A stretch of 64,000 bases of DNA from Afipia clevelandensis ATCC 49720 (GCF_000336555.1 NZ_KB375281.1:4332155-4396154); one strand, 5' to 3'; counted from the stretch's first letter, positions 7,776 to 16,135 are shown. Notes: generated from the sequence alone by a model not told the origin. Program-made: numbers and translations.

Positions 7776-9248
7776 ATGCTGGACAAGGTCGCAAAGCTCA
7801 CCCTGAAGGATTCCTCGCTGCTGCGTGATGCCTGCTTCATTGGCGGCGAATGGGTTGCCGCCGACGGAGGCGGAACGATCAAGGTCGATAATCCGGCGAC
7901 GGGCGCAGTTGTCGGCAGCGTGCCGAACATGGGCGCGGCGGAGACGAAGAGAGCCATTGAAGCGGCCAACGCGGCGTTGCCGGCCTGGCGCGCCCGAACC
8001 GCGAAAGAGCGATCGGCGATTCTGCGCAAATGGTTCGATCTGATGATGGCCAATCAGGAAGACCTTGCGATGATCATGACGGCGGAGCAAGGCAAGCCGC
8101 TTGCCGAGAGCCGCGGCGAGATCGCCTATGCGGCGAGTTTCATCGAGTGGTTCGCGGAAGAGGGTAAGCGCGTTTACGGCGATACCATTCCGCCCTTCAC
8201 CTCCGATCGCCGTATTGTGGTGCTCAAGCAGCCGATCGGGGTCTGCGCCGCGATCACGCCGTGGAATTTTCCGGCGGCGATGATCACCCGCAAGGCCGGC
8301 CCCGCGTTGGCAGCGGGTTGCACCATGGTCGTGAAGCCGGCGAGCCAGACACCGTTGTCCGCACTCGCGCTGGCGGTTCTTGCGGAACGCGCCGGCGTGC
8401 CGAAGGGTGTGTTCTCCGTGGTGACGGGATCCGCTTCCGCCATCGGCGGTGAGATGACGTCGAATCCAATCGTGCGCAAGGTGACGTTCACCGGCTCGAC
8501 GGAAATCGGCAAGAAGCTGATGAAAGAAAGCGCCTCGACAGTGAAGCGGACCTCCATGGAGCTGGGCGGCAATGCTCCGTTCATCGTGTTCGACGACGCC
8601 GACCTGGACGCCGCAGTAAAGGGCGCGATGGCGTCCAAATATCGCAACGCCGGCCAGACCTGCGTCTGCGTCAACCGCATCTTCGCGCAGGATCAGATTT
8701 ACGACAAGTTTGTCGAAAAACTCTCGCAGGCAGTGCGCGAACTGAAGGTCGGAGATGGCTTCGCGGAAGGCGTCACCATTGGACCGCTGATCAACATGGC
8801 TGCGGTGGAAAAAGTCGAAGAGCACATCAATGATGCCACGTCAAAGGGTGCCAAGGTGGCGGTCGGCGGTCACCGCCATGCGCTCGGCCGTACTTTCTAT
8901 GAGCCGACGGTTCTGACGGGCACGACGCCCGACATGCTGATCTTCCGTGAAGAAACCTTCGGGCCTGTTGCGCCAGTGTTTCGCTTCAAGACCGAGGACG
9001 AAGCCATACGGCTTGCCAACGACACCGAGTTCGGGCTCGCGGCCTATTTCTATGGCCGCGATATCGGGCGGGTCTGGCGCGTTGCCGAAGCCCTTGAATA
9101 TGGCATGGTCGGTATCAACGAGGGGATTATCTCCACGGAAATCGCGCCCTTCGGCGGCGTCAAGGAAAGCGGCAACGGCCGCGAGGGTTCGAAATACGGC
9201 ATCGAAGACTATCTCGAGATCAAGTACCTGTGCATGGGTGGAATCTGA
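7776..9248 (+). CDS. gabD: NAD(P)-dependent aldehyde dehydrogenase, succinate-semialdehyde dehydrogenase type
   Basis: 490 residues, full family length. It shows ITPWNFPAAMITRK (cofactor-binding region), the catalytic Glu in MELGGNAPFIV, and the catalytic Cys in NAGQTCVCVNR. The pattern of the N-terminal half (FIGGEWVAADGG, NPATGAVVGSVPNMG, EQGKPLAESRGEI) is that of GabD-type succinate-semialdehyde dehydrogenases. It oxidises an aldehyde, perhaps succinate or glutarate semialdehyde, to the acid in the cytoplasm. It could oxidise the product of the iron-dependent dehydrogenase in the same cluster. Start at ATG 7776, one base after the ligase stop. Confidence 0.88.
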   Translation: MLDKVAKLTLKDSSLLRDACFIGGEWVAADGGGTIKVDNPATGAVVGSVPNMGAAETKRAIEAANAALPAWRARTAKERSAILRKWFDLMMANQEDLAMIMTAEQGKPLAESRGEIAYAASFIEWFAEEGKRVYGDTIPPFTSDRRIVVLKQPIGVCAAITPWNFPAAMITRKAGPALAAGCTMVVKPASQTPLSALALAVLAERAGVPKGVFSVVTGSASAIGGEMTSNPIVRKVTFTGSTEIGKKLMKESASTVKRTSMELGGNAPFIVFDDADLDAAVKGAMASKYRNAGQTCVCVNRIFAQDQIYDKFVEKLSQAVRELKVGDGFAEGVTIGPLINMAAVEKVEEHINDATSKGAKVAVGGHRHALGRTFYEPTVLTGTTPDMLIFREETFGPVAPVFRFKTEDEAIRLANDTEFGLAAYFYGRDIGRVWRVAEALEYGMVGINEGIISTEIAPFGGVKESGNGREGSKYGIEDYLEIKYLCMGGI

Positions 9249-9367
9249 GGCAACGTGCGATCGCGACCGCCCGGTTTCGGACGCATATGCGGCTGCCCGA
9301 GATGACTCGGGTGTTCCGCCGCGCTTGCTCTTTGTAGGGCAGAGGCGTGCCAATTCAGGCCGCCTGA

Positions 9368-9508
9368 TCAGGCTGCGCCGGATTTTCTGGACTTCCGCGC
9401 CGGTTGGACGTCCAGGAATTTCCCGGGCAGGTCGTAGTTCTTCGGCACTTCGGGAATTTCCCGCCCAATGTATGCGTGACCGGCGTTGCGGCGGCGAGCA
9501 GCAGGCCG
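9368..9508 (-). pseudogene. Possible 3' remnant of a minus-strand gene
   Basis: Reading the minus strand from about 9508 down to a TGA at 9370-9368 gives a protein-like tail ending GHAYIGREIPEVPKNYD, then LPGKFLDVQPARKSRKSGAA and stop. The composition is that of a real C-terminus, with a basic tail, but I do not recognise the family. No start or upstream domain exists: to the right the frame runs into the plus-strand remnant at 9513. Best read as the surviving end of a gene whose 5' part was deleted. Low confidence, because short GC-rich frames can look plausible by chance. Confidence 0.3.
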
Positions 9509-9512
9509 CGCA

Positions 9513-9638
9513 TTCCAGGTCAAAAAGCCGGACGAATCGAAGTACAAGTACGACTACTATAAAATCATTACGACATCGCCCGGCGAGCAGGCCTTTCGGC
9601 CGATGAGCGACGGCAACTGCCCGCTGGTGAAGGGCTGA
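9513..9638 (+). pseudogene. 3' remnant of a branched-chain-type ABC substrate-binding protein gene
   Basis: The frame ending with TGA at 9636-9638 reads FQVKKPDESKYKYDYYK, then IITTSPGEQAFRP and CPLVKG. This closely resembles the C-terminus of LivK-type periplasmic binding proteins as I recall them from Bradyrhizobium and Rhodopseudomonas (lysine-rich VKKP.ES, then DYYK, GxxAFRP, CPLVK). Upstream of about 9510 the resemblance stops and no long frame continues, so the first 90% of the gene is gone. It could be the former binding protein of the livFHM operon in this cluster. The 9249-9701 gap otherwise holds only this and the minus-strand remnant. Confidence 0.55.
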
Positions 9639-9701
9639 TCTGGTGTTGTGGCGGGCGCGGGATTCCGCACTCGTCGAGGTTCGATATTCAAGGAGTTTGG
9701 C

Positions 9702-10586
9702 ATGGCGGGTGCCATTGGCTTTATAGGTCTCGGCGTGATGGGCGAGCCGATGTGCCGGAATCTCGCACGCAAAAGCGGGCGTGCTGTTTTCGGCTTCGAC
9801 CGGGCGGACGATCCGCTGCAGCGGCTGGCGGCCTCAGGTGTCAAACGGGCCGCTTCGCTGGCCGAACTGGCGAAGCAATGCGACACCATCTTCATGGCGT
9901 TACCGAGCGGAAAGCATGTGCAGGCGGTCTGCGATGGGGAGGACGGCCTTCTGAAGCACGCCGAAGCCCGCCATATCATTGTTGATCTTGGAACGTCTCC
10001 CGTGGAGATGAGCCGTGAACTGGCGAAGCACTTCGCCGCAAAGGGCGCGCGATATGCCGATGCTCCCATCGCGCGGACAAGGCAGGCCGCGGAAGAGGGG
10101 ACGTTAAGCGTCATGGTCGGCGCGGACGCCGCGACCTTCAGCGAACTCCAGCCGCTGATCGCGACTTTTGCTACGGACATCACCCATTGCGGCGATGTCG
10201 GCGCGGGTCAGGTCGTGAAAATCCTCAACAACATGGTCCTGATGCAGACGGTCGTAGCGCTTGGTGAGGCGCTGGAAACGGCGAAGCGCGCCGGACTTGA
10301 TGCGAAGCTGCTGTTTGAAACCCTTGCGAAGGGTTCGGCTGACAGCTTTGCATTGCGCAATCACGGCATGAAGGCGATGCTGCCGGATATGTTTCCGGAG
10401 CGTGCGTTTTCCGCGGAGTATGCCCGCAAGGATATCTCCTACGCTCTCGACCTGGCCCGTTCAGTGGACATCAAGCTGCCGGGAGCCGAACTGGCCGACA
10501 AGGTGCTCGGCGAGACGATCGAGGCCGGATATGGTGATCTCTATTGGCCTGTGCTCGCGCGGGTCATCAAAATATCCCGCGCGTAG
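9702..10586 (+). CDS. NAD(P)-binding 3-hydroxyisobutyrate dehydrogenase-family protein
   Basis: 294 residues of the beta-hydroxyacid dehydrogenase family. The Rossmann motif is GFIGLGVMGEP (residues about 6-16) and the catalytic Lys lies in GAGQVVKILNNM. The substrate loop normally written DAPVSGG reads DAPIARTRQAAEEGTLSVMVG, with an Arg where SGG is usual, so the substrate probably differs from 3-hydroxyisobutyrate or tartronate semialdehyde. Start at ATG 9702 with AAGGAG 7 bases upstream; the longer frame from 9648 lacks such a site. It oxidises a hydroxyacid or reduces a semialdehyde, and could connect with the GabD-type enzyme upstream. Confidence 0.88.
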   Translation: MAGAIGFIGLGVMGEPMCRNLARKSGRAVFGFDRADDPLQRLAASGVKRAASLAELAKQCDTIFMALPSGKHVQAVCDGEDGLLKHAEARHIIVDLGTSPVEMSRELAKHFAAKGARYADAPIARTRQAAEEGTLSVMVGADAATFSELQPLIATFATDITHCGDVGAGQVVKILNNMVLMQTVVALGEALETAKRAGLDAKLLFETLAKGSADSFALRNHGMKAMLPDMFPERAFSAEYARKDISYALDLARSVDIKLPGAELADKVLGETIEAGYGDLYWPVLARVIKISRA

Positions 10587-10625
10587 GGTCGCGGGTGAGG
10601 GGAAATCCTTGCAAGAATCTCGTTC

Positions 10626-12056
10626 ATGATTGACGTCCTTGTCATCGGCGGCGGGAATGCCGCGCTGTGCTCCGCGCTGATGGCGCGCGAGGCAGGCGCG
10701 TCGGTGCTGATGCTGGAGGCCGCGCCGCGCGAATGGCGCGGCGGCAATTCCATGCATGTGCGCAACCTGCGCTGCATGCACGATGCACCGCAGGACGTTC
10801 TTGTCGAAGCCTATCCCGAGGAGGAGTACTGGCAGGATCTTCTGAAGGTGACAGGCGGACTGACCGATGAACCACTTGCGCGGCTGGTGATCCGTCATTC
10901 GTCGCGGTGCCGCCCATGGATGCGCGGTCACGGCGTTCATTTCCAGCCGCCGTTGTCCGGCGCTTTACATGTGGCGCGCACCAACGCCTTCTTCATGGGC
11001 GGCGGCAAGGCACTGGTGAATGCCTATTATCGCAGCGCCGAAAATCTTGGCGTCAGGATTCGCTACGATGTGCCAGTGAAAATGCTGGAGCTGAAGGATG
11101 GACGCTTTATCGCCGCCATCACGGAAGCAGGGGAGCGGATCACGGCGAAAAGCTGCGTCCTTGCCTGTGGCGGCTTTGAGTCAAACATCGAATGGCAGCG
11201 CGAAGCCTGGGGACAGAACGACCTTGGCGAGTGGGTCGCTGAGAACTTCCTGATCCGCGGCACGCGATTCAATCAGGGCGTGCTTCTGAAGTTCATGATC
11301 GACGTCGGAGCGGACTCCATCGGCGATCCAACACAGGCGCATTGCGTCGCCATTGATGCGCGGGCGCCACTTTACGATGGCGGCATCTGCACCCGTATCG
11401 ACTGTGTTTCACTCGGTGTCGTGGTGAATCGCGAAGCGCGCCGGTTCTATGATGAAGGCGAGGACTTCTGGCCCAAGCGCTATGCGATCTGGGGCCGGCT
11501 GGTTGCACAGCAGCCGGGCCAGACAGCCTGGTCGATCATCGACCGGAAAGCGATTGGGCGTTTCATGCCGCCGGTGTTTGAAGGTACGCGGGCGGATACA
11601 CTCGAAGATCTCGCGGGCAAGATCGGTCTTGACCCCGCAGTCTTCGTGCAGACGCTGTCAGCCTACAACGCTGGATGCCGTCCCGGCACATTCGATCACA
11701 CCACGCTCGACGATTGCCATACCGAGGGTGTGACACCGGCCAAGACCCACTGGGCGCGCGCAATCGATACGCCGCCATTTTATGCCTATCCGCTGAAGCC
11801 GGGCATCACTTTCACCTATCTCGGCATGAAGACCGACGCCACCGCAGCGGTGCGCTTCAAGAATGTTCCAAGCGACAATCTTTTTGCGGCAGGGGAGATG
11901 GTGGCGGGGAACGTGCTGGGCAAAGGCTATACGGCCGGGGTCGGTATGAGCATCGGCACGGCATTCGGTCGAATTGCCGGGGTCTCCGCAGCGCAGAGCG
12001 CGGGCTTCCGTCATCCGATATTCCGGGAGGAACTGGCTTATGCAGCCGCTCGCTGA
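10626..12056 (+). CDS. tcuA: FAD-dependent tricarballylate dehydrogenase-like flavoprotein TcuA
   Basis: 476 residues of the fumarate-reductase/succinate-dehydrogenase flavoprotein superfamily. The N-terminal FAD motif is [20 protein letters not shown] (about 4-23), with a C-terminal [19 protein letters not shown] flavin loop. Family TcuA oxidises tricarballylate to cis-aconitate and passes electrons to the membrane protein TcuB. The paired gene immediately downstream overlaps by 17 bases, supporting this assignment. Whether tricarballylate itself is the substrate is uncertain: no tcuC transporter is present, and the neighbours handle CoA esters. It may desaturate a related polycarboxylate in this pathway. 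Confidence 0.87.
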   Translation: MIDVLVIGGGNAALCSALMAREAGASVLMLEAAPREWRGGNSMHVRNLRCMHDAPQDVLVEAYPEEEYWQDLLKVTGGLTDEPLARLVIRHSSRCRPWMRGHGVHFQPPLSGALHVARTNAFFMGGGKALVNAYYRSAENLGVRIRYDVPVKMLELKDGRFIAAITEAGERITAKSCVLACGGFESNIEWQREAWGQNDLGEWVAENFLIRGTRFNQGVLLKFMIDVGADSIGDPTQAHCVAIDARAPLYDGGICTRIDCVSLGVVVNREARRFYDEGEDFWPKRYAIWGRLVAQQPGQTAWSIIDRKAIGRFMPPVFEGTRADTLEDLAGKIGLDPAVFVQTLSAYNAGCRPGTFDHTTLDDCHTEGVTPAKTHWARAIDTPPFYAYPLKPGITFTYLGMKTDATAAVRFKNVPSDNLFAAGEMVAGNVLGKGYTAGVGMSIGTAFGRIAGVSAAQSAGFRHPIFREELAYAAAR

Positions 12057-13254
12057 CATGCCGGATGCTGCGGCCGACAACGGCGCGTGTGACGACGGAA
12101 TCTCGCTTGTGAGCGCGCTCACCGCGGATGAGCGCGAGGTCGCGCGTGTCATGCAGATTTGCAACGCCTGCCGCTATTGCGAAGGGTTCTGCGCGGTGTT
12201 TCCCGCCATGACACGGCGGCTTTCGTTCGACAGGGCGGATACGCACTATCTCGCTAATCTCTGTCACAACTGCGGATCATGCCTGCATGCATGCCAGTAT
12301 GCGCCTCCGCATGAGTTCGCGGTCAACGTGCCGAGAGCGATGGCGAAAGTGCGCAAGCGCACCTATCAGGACTATGCATGGCCCTCGTCATTCGGCCAGC
12401 TTTATCGGCGCGCGGGGCTCACCACGGCGCTCGCGCTTGCGGGTGGGCTTTCGCTGTTCCTTGTGCTTGCCGTTGCGATGAACGGAAAGCTCATCCACGC
12501 GCCACTGGCGGGAAACTTCTACGCCATCTTCCCGCACAATTTCCTGGCAATTCTGTTCAGTGTCGTTTTCCTGTTTGCGCTTCTGGCGCTCTTTATCGGC
12601 GTGATCAGATTTTGGCGTGAAGTTTCGCCGGCTAAAGACGTCGCTGCGCGCGACGTGGCGTCCATGGCGCAGATACGAATGCCTGCCGCGGCGGAGTCCC
12701 TCTCGGACGTTGCACGGCTGCGCTATCTCGGCGGCGGACATGGCGAAGGATGTAACGAGGAAGACGATCATTTTACGCTATGGCGGAGGCGCTTTCACCA
12801 TTTCACGCTTTACGGATTTCTGCTGTGTTTCGCGGCGACCTGTGTTGCAACGCTCTATCACTATCTTCTCGGCCTTCACGCGCCTTATGCCTTCACCAGC
12901 TTGCCGGTGATCCTGGGATCGCTCGGCGGCGCCGGCCTTGTGATCGGTCCCGTCGGGTTGCTGTGGCTGAATCTGCGCCGCAACCCGCAACACGGTGATC
13001 CCGAGCAGCATGGCATGGACCGCGGCTTCATCCTGTTGCTGCTGCTGGTCAGCGTCACGGGCTTTGCGCTCCTTCTCTTGCGCGATACGCGATTCATGGC
13101 GCTGTGGCTTGCCATTCATCTCGGCACGGTCATGGCGCTGTTTCTGACATTGCCCTACGGCAAGTTCGCCCACGGGTTTTTCCGCTCTGCAGCGCTTCTG
13201 AAATTCAATATCGAGAAGCGCATGCCAAATCGTCTTGGAGTCGGTGGAGAGTAG
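12040..13254 (+). CDS. tcuB: TcuB-type iron-sulfur/membrane electron-transfer partner
   Basis: 404 residues. Two cysteine clusters sit near the N-terminus: [11 protein letters not shown] (about residues 37-47) and [11 protein letters not shown] (about 71-81), each suited to a 4Fe-4S centre. About six membrane segments follow (for example [21 protein letters not shown] and [18 protein letters not shown]), with His residues that may bind haem. TcuB reoxidises the flavin of TcuA and delivers electrons to the quinone pool. Start ATG 12040 lies inside the end of tcuA, with GGGAGG 9 bases upstream; the longer frame from 11974 has no ribosome site. Confidence 0.87.
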   Translation: MQPLADMPDAAADNGACDDGISLVSALTADEREVARVMQICNACRYCEGFCAVFPAMTRRLSFDRADTHYLANLCHNCGSCLHACQYAPPHEFAVNVPRAMAKVRKRTYQDYAWPSSFGQLYRRAGLTTALALAGGLSLFLVLAVAMNGKLIHAPLAGNFYAIFPHNFLAILFSVVFLFALLALFIGVIRFWREVSPAKDVAARDVASMAQIRMPAAAESLSDVARLRYLGGGHGEGCNEEDDHFTLWRRRFHHFTLYGFLLCFAATCVATLYHYLLGLHAPYAFTSLPVILGSLGGAGLVIGPVGLLWLNLRRNPQHGDPEQHGMDRGFILLLLLVSVTGFALLLLRDTRFMALWLAIHLGTVMALFLTLPYGKFAHGFFRSAALLKFNIEKRMPNRLGVGGE

Positions 13255-13545
13255 TGCGGGGCAAAATCTGCACCGACCACTGCAGAGTGACGTCAGATTC
13301 TTCGGCATCGGCATGACGTCGCCAATGCTGCAGGAAATCTCCGCCGGGACACTTATCGGACTTCCGGATGCCGGCTTCAATGCACTAACGGTGGAACAGA
13401 GGCGAGCATCGCCGGCATCGCAGCCGGATTCGAAGATGAATCACTGTCCGCCACTCAGAGAAACCAATTTATGAGTATAGAACCTGGCCGGCGATGACCG
13501 CTGGTTTTATATCGAAGACTGCATGGGCAAGAACTGAACGGAAAC
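13255..13545. other. Non-coding gap after tcuB
   Basis: About 290 bases with no convincing gene. A short frame continues through it in the plus direction but starts inside tcuB and has no family resemblance. It ends at the terminator hairpin beginning at 13546. I see no promoter motif or repeat here. Confidence 0.5.
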
Positions 13546-13580
13546 GGGGCATGATCGCGGCCGTCATGCCCCTTGTTTTT
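13546..13580 (+). terminator. Rho-independent terminator, probably bidirectional
   Basis: Perfect 9-bp stem GGGGCATGA (13546-13554) and TCATGCCCC (13564-13572) with a 9-base loop, followed on the plus strand by TTGTTTTT. It sits between convergent tcuB (ends 13254) and the minus-strand gene ending at 13597, so it probably closes the long plus-strand catabolic operon. On the minus strand the run of T is poor. Confidence 0.8.
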
Positions 13581-13596
13581 GCGATGATGGCTGCAA

Positions 13597-14049
13597 TCAG
13601 TGACGTCGCGTGCTCGGGATAAAGCTGATGCGGGCCGCCAGCAGATCGTAGGTTGTAGGGCAGGCGCCGGGGACACCGGTTCTGCGGTTGAACGGTTGCT
13701 CGAGGCTGATGGTCTGGCACGAGAACCGGGCAGCGAGTTCGTTTGCGCTTGTGATGATCGCCTCGTCGATCAGTTGACCGGGCATTCGCGCAACCACAAG
13801 ATTGCCAAGACAGAGCTTCTTGCGGGCCCTGAGGTCGATGTCGATCCGGTAGCCGAACAGGGCATGGATCAAGCCCCGCCGGTCCCGGATGGCGATCAGA
13901 CCCGTGCGGTCTTCCGGCTGGCGGCAGCGACGCCGGGCAAAGCGCATCCATTCGTCCAGCGAAATGCTGGCGTCATGCAGGTAGACCAGCGGGTATGCCG
14001 ACTTGGCGTCCCTGAGGCCAATCGGATGCGCTTGAAAATGCTGGTCCAT
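13597..14049 (-). CDS. Conserved-looking hypothetical protein
   Basis: About 150 residues: begins MDQHFQAHPIGLRDAK, then contains SLDEWMRFARRRCRQ and a strand-rich middle (TGLIAIRDRRGLIHALFGYR, then NLVVARMPG). I do not recognise a named family; the layout of strands followed by LVVARMPG is reminiscent of a GNAT-like fold, but no acetyl-CoA motif is clear. I chose ATG 14049 over a TTG at 14055. The plus-strand frame across the same bases is less protein-like. Two FNR/FixK boxes lie 68-107 bases upstream and are shared with the divergent regulator, suggesting that this gene responds to low oxygen. Confidence 0.65.
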   Translation of the reverse strand: MDQHFQAHPIGLRDAKSAYPLVYLHDASISLDEWMRFARRRCRQPEDRTGLIAIRDRRGLIHALFGYRIDIDLRARKKLCLGNLVVARMPGQLIDEAIITSANELAARFSCQTISLEQPFNRRTGVPGACPTTYDLLAARISFIPSTRRH

Positions 14050-14116
14050 CGCCAAGAACCTGTTGCCGATCCGTCCCCGAAAATGGCAACCTGACCGTTA
14101 TCCAGCCCTTATCGCA

Positions 14117-14130
14117 TTGATGTGTATCAA
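14117..14130. promoter_or_regulatory. FNR/FixK box, perfect palindrome
   Basis: TTGATGTGTATCAA, an exact match to the FNR consensus TTGAT-N4-ATCAA. It lies in the 160-base divergent region between the hypothetical gene (start 14049) and the FNR-family regulator (start 14211). It could serve either gene. Confidence 0.85.
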
Positions 14131-14142
14131 CGATTCCGGATT

Positions 14143-14156
14143 TTGATTTAGGTCAA
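14143..14156. promoter_or_regulatory. FNR/FixK box, second copy
   Basis: TTGATTTAGGTCAA matches TTGA-N6-TCAA, the core of FNR and FixK sites, 26 bases from the first box. It is 54 bases upstream of the regulator start at 14211, so autoregulation is likely. A weak TATATA element lies at about 14176. Confidence 0.8.
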
Positions 14157-14210
14157 AAGTGTTCAGGGAATTGGTATATATAAAGGGTCAGGTCAACACG
14201 GGCGGCAGAG

Positions 14211-14945
14211 ATGGACACGGTCGAGCAGTGCGCGGTGGGTCAGCCTTGCAAGCACAATCGCAGCAGCACCGGGTGCGCGGAATGCGGTGTCCGATTGGTC
14301 AGCGTTTGCGGCGCGCTCGAACTGTCCGAACTTGAGGCGCTTGAGCGAATCAGCCACCCGACGACCTTCGCACCCAAGGCGATGCTGTTCGATCAGGGAG
14401 CGCTCGCCAGCCACGTTTTCAATATCACCGAGGGGGTCGTGCGGCTCTATAAGTCGCTGCCGGACGGCCGGCGGCAAATCATGGGATTTGCCCTGCCGGG
14501 GGATTTTCTCGGGCTTGCCCTGATGGATCGTTACGGCGTGACCGCCGAAGCGGTGACGCCGGTCAGGGTCTGCCGTTTTGTGCGCTCGTTGTTCGTGTCT
14601 TACATCGACGGCAAGCCGCATCTGCTGCGGCGCTTGCATGAGTTCGCTGGACACGAACTCAGCTTGGCGCAGGATCAGATGCTTCTGTTGGGGCGCAAGA
14701 CAGCCGAAGAAAAGGTTGCCGCGTTTCTTGTCAATCTCCAGATGCGCTATGCGCGAATCGGGCCGATGTCAGTCACTGTGGCGCTTCCTATGGGACGACA
14801 GGACATCGCGGATTATCTCGGCTTGACCATCGAAACGGTGAGCCGCACACTGACCAAGCTCGCGCGCGAAAAAACCATCCTGATCGTCCCCGATGGTGTC
14901 CGGCTTCTCAGCAGTGAACGGCTCGATCATCTGACCGCGGCATGA
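14211..14945 (+). CDS. FNR/FnrL-family oxygen-responsive transcription regulator
   Basis: 244 residues. An N-terminal cysteine group (C22-x2-C25-x7-C33, plus C7 and C13) and a central Cys in VRVCRFVRS correspond to the four ligands of the oxygen-labile 4Fe-4S cluster; the C-x2-C-x7-C spacing is that of rhodobacterial FnrL. A cyclic-nucleotide-binding-type beta barrel follows, then the helix-turn-helix with recognition helix IETVSRTLTK, which keeps the E, S and R used by FNR to read TTGAT. It should activate genes with TTGAT-N4-ATCAA boxes when oxygen is low; three such boxes flank it. The FixK class without Cys is excluded by the cysteines. Confidence 0.92.
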   Translation: MDTVEQCAVGQPCKHNRSSTGCAECGVRLVSVCGALELSELEALERISHPTTFAPKAMLFDQGALASHVFNITEGVVRLYKSLPDGRRQIMGFALPGDFLGLALMDRYGVTAEAVTPVRVCRFVRSLFVSYIDGKPHLLRRLHEFAGHELSLAQDQMLLLGRKTAEEKVAAFLVNLQMRYARIGPMSVTVALPMGRQDIADYLGLTIETVSRTLTKLAREKTILIVPDGVRLLSSERLDHLTAA

Positions 14946-14967
14946 CCCGCCACACGCGAATGCGCGT

Positions 14968-14981
14968 TTGATCGAGGTCAA
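14968..14981. promoter_or_regulatory. FNR/FixK box, third copy, upstream of the small membrane-protein gene
   Basis: TTGATCGAGGTCAA, a TTGAT-N4-GTCAA match. Its centre is 60 bases upstream of the ATG at 15035. A class II position (-41.5) would place transcription start near 15016, which fits a short leader. Confidence 0.78.
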
Positions 14982-15034
14982 TTCGCGCATCGTCTATCGG
15001 CGATAGGTGTTTCTCCATTGTAATGGAGACAACA

Positions 15035-15139
15035 ATGCCGAGAGACACCGTCATCGCGATGATTCCCATCCTTCTCATGTTCGGGTTCTTTGCAGCGGCC
15101 ATGATCTGGGCCGATATCTATTCGCGCAAACCGAGATAG
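15035..15139 (+). CDS. Small single-pass membrane protein (34 residues)
   Basis: The frame reads MPRDTVIAMIPILLMFGFFA, then AAMIWADIYSRKPR and stop. A hydrophobic segment of about 20 residues is flanked by charged ends, with a positively charged C-terminus. A TGGAGAC ribosome site sits 7-13 bases upstream. An FNR/FixK box precedes it. Size and topology are like the small subunits of terminal oxidases, but no oxidase genes are nearby and I do not recognise the sequence. It is too short for usual gene callers. The function is unknown; expression under oxygen limitation is the inference. Confidence 0.6.
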   Translation: MPRDTVIAMIPILLMFGFFAAAMIWADIYSRKPR

Positions 15140-15259
15140 AGAGTCAGGGCAGGGGCTTGGCTGCGTCGGCGCGCGCTGCCCTGTGCTGAGAGTCAAGGCG
15201 CGGGGCGGATGAGCATCCCGCGCCAGCAGGACTTCCGCTCGGCCGCGGAGTCTTGAGCG

Positions 15260-16057
15260 TCAAATCATGTGATTGCTGATTTCGTCGGCTGCCCTGATCA
15301 GCCGTGGCAGAAACTTCTTCACCAGCGCGGCGGGCGAGTGCCGCGCCAGATTTGTCGACAGATTGATCGCGGCGACCGTTTTGCCGCCTTCGCCCCGGAT
15401 CGGGGCCGCAATGCCGAAGGCGCCCACTTCGAGTTCATCGGTGACGATACTCCACCCTTGACTGCGGACCGTCGCGATTTCCTTTTCAAGTTTGCGGATA
15501 TCTGTGACGGTCTGGCGGGTCCATGCGCGGCGATCCGAATTCGTCAGCACCGTCCTGCACTCCTCCGGCGGCAACCCTGCCAACAGCACTCGCCCCATCG
15601 ACGTGCAAAAAGCCGGAATGCGGCTGCCGATCGTCAAGCTCCGCCGCAGCACGCTCGTCACCTCCGCGCGGGTAATATAAATCACATTGGATCCGTCGAG
15701 CACCGAGATGGCGACAACTTCGTCAGCCTCGCGAGACAGCGTCTCGATGATCGGCTGTGCGACCTCGCGCAGCGAGAGCGAAGACAGATACGAGAAACCA
15801 AGTTGCAGAACGCGTGGCGACAGCGAGAACACGTCGCCGTCCTGACGCGCCATCCCCAACGCGACCAGCGTATGCAGCAGCCGCCGGACGCCCGCGCGGG
15901 GCAGGTTCGTTCGCTGGGCGACACCAGTCAGTGTCAGACCGCGCTCCTGACTGAAGGCGGCGATCACCAGCAGGCCCTTGGCGAAGGATTCCACGAACTG
16001 GTCGCTGCCCGGGGGCCATCGTGTCGCATCCGTCCATTGATCATCTAGCGTGAGCAT
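15260..16057 (-). CDS. IclR-family transcription regulator
   Basis: 265 residues. An N-terminal winged helix-turn-helix (LTGVAQRTNLPRAGVRRLLHTL, about residues 40-65) is followed by the IclR effector domain (SREADEVVAISVLDGSNVIYI, IGSRIPAFCTSMGRVLLAG, and GAFGIAAPIRGEGGKTVAAINLS). The IGSRIPAFCTSMGR segment is typical of the PcaR/PcaU/PobR branch that senses aromatic acids. It is divergent from the binding-protein/amidohydrolase/Rieske operon starting at 16136, with two palindromes between, so it probably regulates that operon and itself. Confidence 0.9.
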   Translation of the reverse strand: MLTLDDQWTDATRWPPGSDQFVESFAKGLLVIAAFSQERGLTLTGVAQRTNLPRAGVRRLLHTLVALGMARQDGDVFSLSPRVLQLGFSYLSSLSLREVAQPIIETLSREADEVVAISVLDGSNVIYITRAEVTSVLRRSLTIGSRIPAFCTSMGRVLLAGLPPEECRTVLTNSDRRAWTRQTVTDIRKLEKEIATVRSQGWSIVTDELEVGAFGIAAPIRGEGGKTVAAINLSTNLARHSPAALVKKFLPRLIRAADEISNHMI

Positions 16058-16088
16058 GGATTGCCATCCCTGAGGTCTGTGTTATCGT

Positions 16089-16122
16089 GTTCGATAATAG
16101 ACAATAAGTTCGACAGTCGAAC
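16089..16122. promoter_or_regulatory. Two IclR-type operator palindromes in the divergent promoter
   Basis: GTTCGACAGTCGAAC (16108-16122) is a perfect 15-bp inverted repeat. GTTCGATAATAGAC (16089-16102) is an imperfect relative that shares its first 11 bases with the PcaR site GTTCGATAATCGCAC as I remember it. They lie between the IclR gene (start 16057) and the ATG at 16136; the second is just upstream of the AGAGGA ribosome site, consistent with repression or autoregulation. Confidence 0.7.
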
Positions 16123-16135
16123 AAGAGGAAACTAC

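Noticed and set aside
13235-13474. 79-residue plus-strand frame after tcuB
   Set aside because: Starts inside tcuB, no ribosome site, composition unlike protein.
13600-14094. 164-residue plus-strand frame opposite the hypothetical gene at 13597-14049
   Set aside because: The minus-strand translation has better secondary-structure composition and a start just downstream of FNR boxes; the plus frame has none of this.
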